From assembly GCA_004764695.1 (NCBI GenBank), contig SMSO01000031.1, positions 4,883,048-4,947,047 of the forward strand: 64,000 bases of DNA, written 5' to 3'. The notes beneath the pieces were generated by a model that made no database searches, was not told where the DNA came from, and worked only from the letters and a program-made list of their open reading frames with translations. Source of the DNA: Schizochytrium sp. TIO01. Its lineage: Eukaryota; Sar; Bigyra; Thraustochytrida; Thraustochytriidae. The translations under genes were made by a program, and so were the position numbers. Of the stretch, positions 61,008-64,000 are shown one piece after another. Position 1 is the first letter of the stretch. Each line of letters opens with the position of its first letter.

Positions 61008-63093
61008 GTAAGTTTCAGGAAATTGTCTGGCCGCCTCAAAGTCTGTCCCTCTCAACCCAATCAGTTCCTAGCCATCTTGAACTACAAATGAGGCCCAAAT
61101 TCACCCCTTTGTCTGTTATAACTCCTCTAGTAGAAGTCACTTATGATGCTGTAGGATGGTTCTTCTCTTGCGAGCGGTCCTGGCTCAACGTATGGGGCAT
61201 TGCGTGCGTTTTCAACAGCTCCCTTCCGGTGAAGGGTGATCATAATTCACGATGCTTGAGCACACTGAACGATCAAGAGGATAGACACAAGCCGAGCTAC
61301 TGCAATGCAGCAATGGTGATGCCAAGCTTGCCTTTCCTCCATGCACCGCAGTATTGACGTCATTGAAGGTGCTGGTAAAATGCTAGTTAGTAAGTATTCT
61401 TAGTGATGTAAGTATAGTCTTGGCACCAATATGTGAGAGAACACCCTTTAAAGGCAATCCATGGGCAGCCTAACGAGCTTTGATTGGGGGGCACAGCACG
61501 AAGGCTTATAAGCTAGAGGTCGCTTAGAATGTAATTGTCGCAATAACACTCTCATGAGCCATAGACCCTGCGCAAATTCTACTCTTAACCTTGGGCAGTG
61601 AAGTGCTATCTAGGATCTTTGGTGAGACGTTCGTGAAGAAACATTAGTGGCATAATCTTAGTCTTCTTCCATTCACTATCGACGATAATTTGTGGTCATA
61701 ATTATGGCATAGCACTTATCTACTTCAAATTGCATCGCAAGGATTGGCGAGATTCAATTGAGTGTAGAGCCTGTGTAAAGTAGAAGCTCCTCGCAGTCTC
61801 AGAGGCTAACCCCCATCAACTATATTTTCACTTGAGTAAAGCCCAAGTCAACTCTCATAATATGAGCTGCACGCAGATCGTCATTCTAGTTGGAATAGTC
61901 CGTGGTCAACACGGGTAAGATCGGATTAGGTCGAAGGCTCGCCGTGGCGTGAAGAGCAGTACTGGGTGCGCGATGGATCTCCGGTAGAAGAAGGATAGCA
62001 TCTTAGTTGTGACCATCAAGATAATGCGGAAAGGATCAAATTCTTTTGCTTCTAGCTCGAGTATACTACCTAATACCTATTACCACCACACAAATGGATG
62101 CAGTGAGTGCTCGGAAAATGAGAACCATTAAGTTCTCGTTGTGATTCAAAATATCCTCATCATTAACGCAGATTCACCAAATTCTCCACGCGTGAAACTC
62201 ATGTTTTGCTCATCAACCGAGTGGAACTTGAAGGAAACGGTGAACTGAGAAGGTGCTATCCTCGCGTCAAAATAAAACCACAGATAATATTGCTTATTGC
62301 TTAACCTGAACGTACCTTGTGCCACGAGAAAGGGTGGCATAGCTGCATGAGACGTTCACTTAAACAAATACACTTTATATCTCTATCAGAAGTATGAAGT
62401 GTCGATTGGCCGTGATAAGAGGTTGTGCACAGCCCTGCGCGTATCTCCGCTTGATTTCACGTGAAATCTTGAGATATCGATCGTTAACGAATGGTCTTTA
62501 TCCAATTAAGACATACTCGCTCAGTTTTGGGCCTTGAGGTGCCGACCTTCGCACCAATGACCGCTCAAACACTTCCAGGCAAATTTTCAATTTTTTGTCT
62601 CTTGGTGGTCCTCGTCTAAGGCCATTCAGGCTGCTGTGAGCTTATCGGCACGAGCCCGATAGGCCGGAATTCTTGAACCGCAGTTCACTCAATAAATTTC
62701 CCTGCTGCAATTTTTGATTCGAGTAAATGTAAAGGACAGGAAAGATAACATCAAATTACCGGCCTGCCATCTTTCCTTTCGCAGCCTGTAGAGGTCCGTC
62801 GTAGCTAGACTTATGTGAGTAGCTCCCAGGAGTTGTGCATGATAAAGATCGATAACCTCCGAACACGTACACCTACAGGCAGACATTTGCGGAGCCTTTC
62901 CGAATTCCAATCGAGCTCCTACGCACGACTTCCCATTCTCGGCGACGCCGACTACTAGTATTAAACTTCAGGAACAAGAGGAGAAAGGTTAAGAATTCCA
63001 TAGCTACTACTACTAGGCATAAAGGCACCTATCATGTTGTATAACTTGTAGTGATAATAATTATTGTTCTTTTTAAAAGTTATAATTATTGAA

Positions 63094-63098
<5 letters not shown>

Positions 63099-63147
<49 letters not shown>
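63099..63147. repeat. (AAT)16 microsatellite
   Basis: A trinucleotide run in a strongly AT-rich stretch about 650 bases before the kinesin start. Confidence 0.92.
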
Positions 63148-63148
<1 letters not shown>

Positions 63149-63781
63149 TTTTATTTTTCTAATAAAATAATTTTTCCTAAAATAAAATATTGAGTTTCTT
63201 TTAGGGTGTGTACTTTTTTAGTAAATTCGTGAGCAGCAACGGATCTTTTCTTTATCCCATTGTTTAGACTGTCGTGGGACTATGCCTCTCATGCTCTCTA
63301 GTTTGCTATAAACAGCCGCATCCAAGGAGACAAAGGGTTTGTGAATAAAATGATTGTAATGTCAAATAATCGATTATGAAGACACGTAAGAAGATCTAAC
63401 AATCATACCTAATCTTCATTTGTTCAATTTGTAAATAAATTGTTCATAAATGGGAGAGATAGGGTAAATGTAAATAGGCCTTTAATCTTCATTATATTGG
63501 TTTAAAATTGCAAAATTTAGTCTTGAGTAAAGGAACTGAAGCACAACAACTAAGTCCAACAGCTGCAAGTTTTGACAAACGAAGGGTTGATTATTACTGC
63601 ATGCAGCGACAGCGGAATCCAGTGTCAGGGGCACTCAATTGAGGACAAGCGCGTCACGTTTGGTATATTTGTAGCTGCCACCGTGACCAGCACGAGCTTC
63701 AAGCAGCGTTGCTGCTTTATTGCTTGGCTTAATTTTCTCTAGAGGCTTAAAGTCTCACGGAACGAAATCTACATCCAAAAG

Positions 63782-64000
63782 ATGGACCACAAGGTTGTTA
63801 ACGATTACACCAAAGGCCTTTCTACTGGAAATGACCACATCAAAGTTTTTGTACGAGCGCGCCCCCCAAATGATGGTGTAGAAGCGCCGGGCGATATGTG
63901 GACAGTTAATCCAAAAGATAACCAAGGCAAATTGACAATTAAGGACCCCTCACGTCATGTTGGTGAACACGCATTCCTCTTTGATAATGTTCTTTGGTGC
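63782..64000 (+). CDS. Kinesin motor protein, 5' partial
   Basis: The first 73 codons from ATG 63782 run off the window end. After a short leader (MDHKVVNDYTKGLSTGNDH) comes the first strand of a kinesin motor domain, IKVFVRARPPND, then a loop and a strand reading HAFLFDNV, the 'F-x-F-D-x-V' motif that precedes the P-loop region in kinesins. The P-loop, switch motifs and any tail lie outside the window, so the subfamily cannot be given. Family role: ATP-driven microtubule transport or spindle/flagellar work. It lies downstream of a long non-coding stretch with no clear TATA box. Confidence 0.85.
   Translation, partial: MDHKVVNDYTKGLSTGNDHIKVFVRARPPNDGVEAPGDMWTVNPKDNQGKLTIKDPSRHVGEHAFLFDNVLWC

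Larger units (their letters stand above)
58454..63781. other. 5.3-kb gene-poor region upstream of kinesin
   Basis: Divergent spacer between the EF-hand gene (-) and kinesin (+). It contains an A-rich CAGAAAAA repeat, a GA repeat, an AAT microsatellite, and a TATA box/ATG/splice-donor cluster at 60916-61013. Frames of 60-90 codons occur but none is recognisable. A minus-strand frame at 62146-62340 has a faint resemblance to the end of Copia-type polyproteins, too weak to call. Confidence 0.5.

Noticed and set aside
62146-62340. Minus-strand 64-codon frame with a VDEQ...FTRGEF stretch faintly like the end of a Copia polyprotein
   Set aside because: Only a few residues agree, and no reverse transcriptase, RNase H or LTR was found in the flanking sequence.

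Overview
This is a nuclear segment of a eukaryotic microbe. It has long, mostly uninterrupted protein-coding genes with sizeable AT-rich, microsatellite-laden intergenic DNA. The gene set is purely eukaryotic: a USP5-type deubiquitinase, a full ABCA transporter, a heat-shock factor, a Mot1/BTAF1 Snf2 ATPase, a Bax-inhibitor/Lifeguard protein, a severin/gelsolin protein, a TKL-like kinase, CFAP20 and a kinesin. CFAP20 points to a lineage that builds cilia or flagella. I saw no photosynthesis gene. Genes are intron-poor; I infer one 61-base GT-AG intron. A heterotrophic flagellated protist fits, and a stramenopile such as a labyrinthulomycete is plausible, but that is inference only.

Layout. 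At 1-133 is the 3' end of a plus-strand Cys/Met-metabolism PLP enzyme. From 675 to 11725 three minus-strand genes lie head to tail: USP5-like, a macro-domain/aldo-keto reductase fusion, and ABCA. From 11726 to 17255 there is a repeat-rich interval without a recognised gene. It holds (AAAAG)n, (AATC)n, (GATT)n and (TTGC)n tracts, a ~510-base foldback repeat (14023-14534) and a GC-rich, coding-like but frame-broken patch (about 14690-15600). HSF follows at 17256-19100 (+), then a small OTUD6-like coiled-coil gene (20190-20648, -) and the MOT1 homologue (21427-26724, -). MOT1 is divergent from a SET-domain gene (27541-28491, +), which is followed by a Lifeguard/BI-1 gene (29449-30333, +) and a severin-like gene (30928-32130, -).

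A gene-poor stretch of about 11 kb (32131-43170) precedes a TKL-like kinase ending in a CaaX box (43171-45093, -). Malate dehydrogenase (48444-49451, +), CFAP20 (50425-51114, -), a CCDC6-like coiled-coil protein (54116-54781, +) and an orphan EF-hand protein (55694-58453, -) are separated by 1-3.3 kb of non-coding DNA. The last 5.3 kb before the 5' end of a kinesin gene (63782 onward, +) has no recognised gene, but it holds a TATA box, ATG and splice-donor arrangement near 60916-61013.

There is no operon-like logic; neighbours are functionally unrelated housekeeping and signalling genes. Severin and malate dehydrogenase show the strongest codon bias (antisense frames stay open) and are probably the most highly expressed. 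The most unusual protein-level observations are the deubiquitinase zinc finger that has lost most of its zinc ligands, the macro-AKR fusion, the standalone OTUD6-type N-terminal module without an OTU domain, the SET protein lacking the Asn-His motif, and the dual-Cys CaaX kinase.
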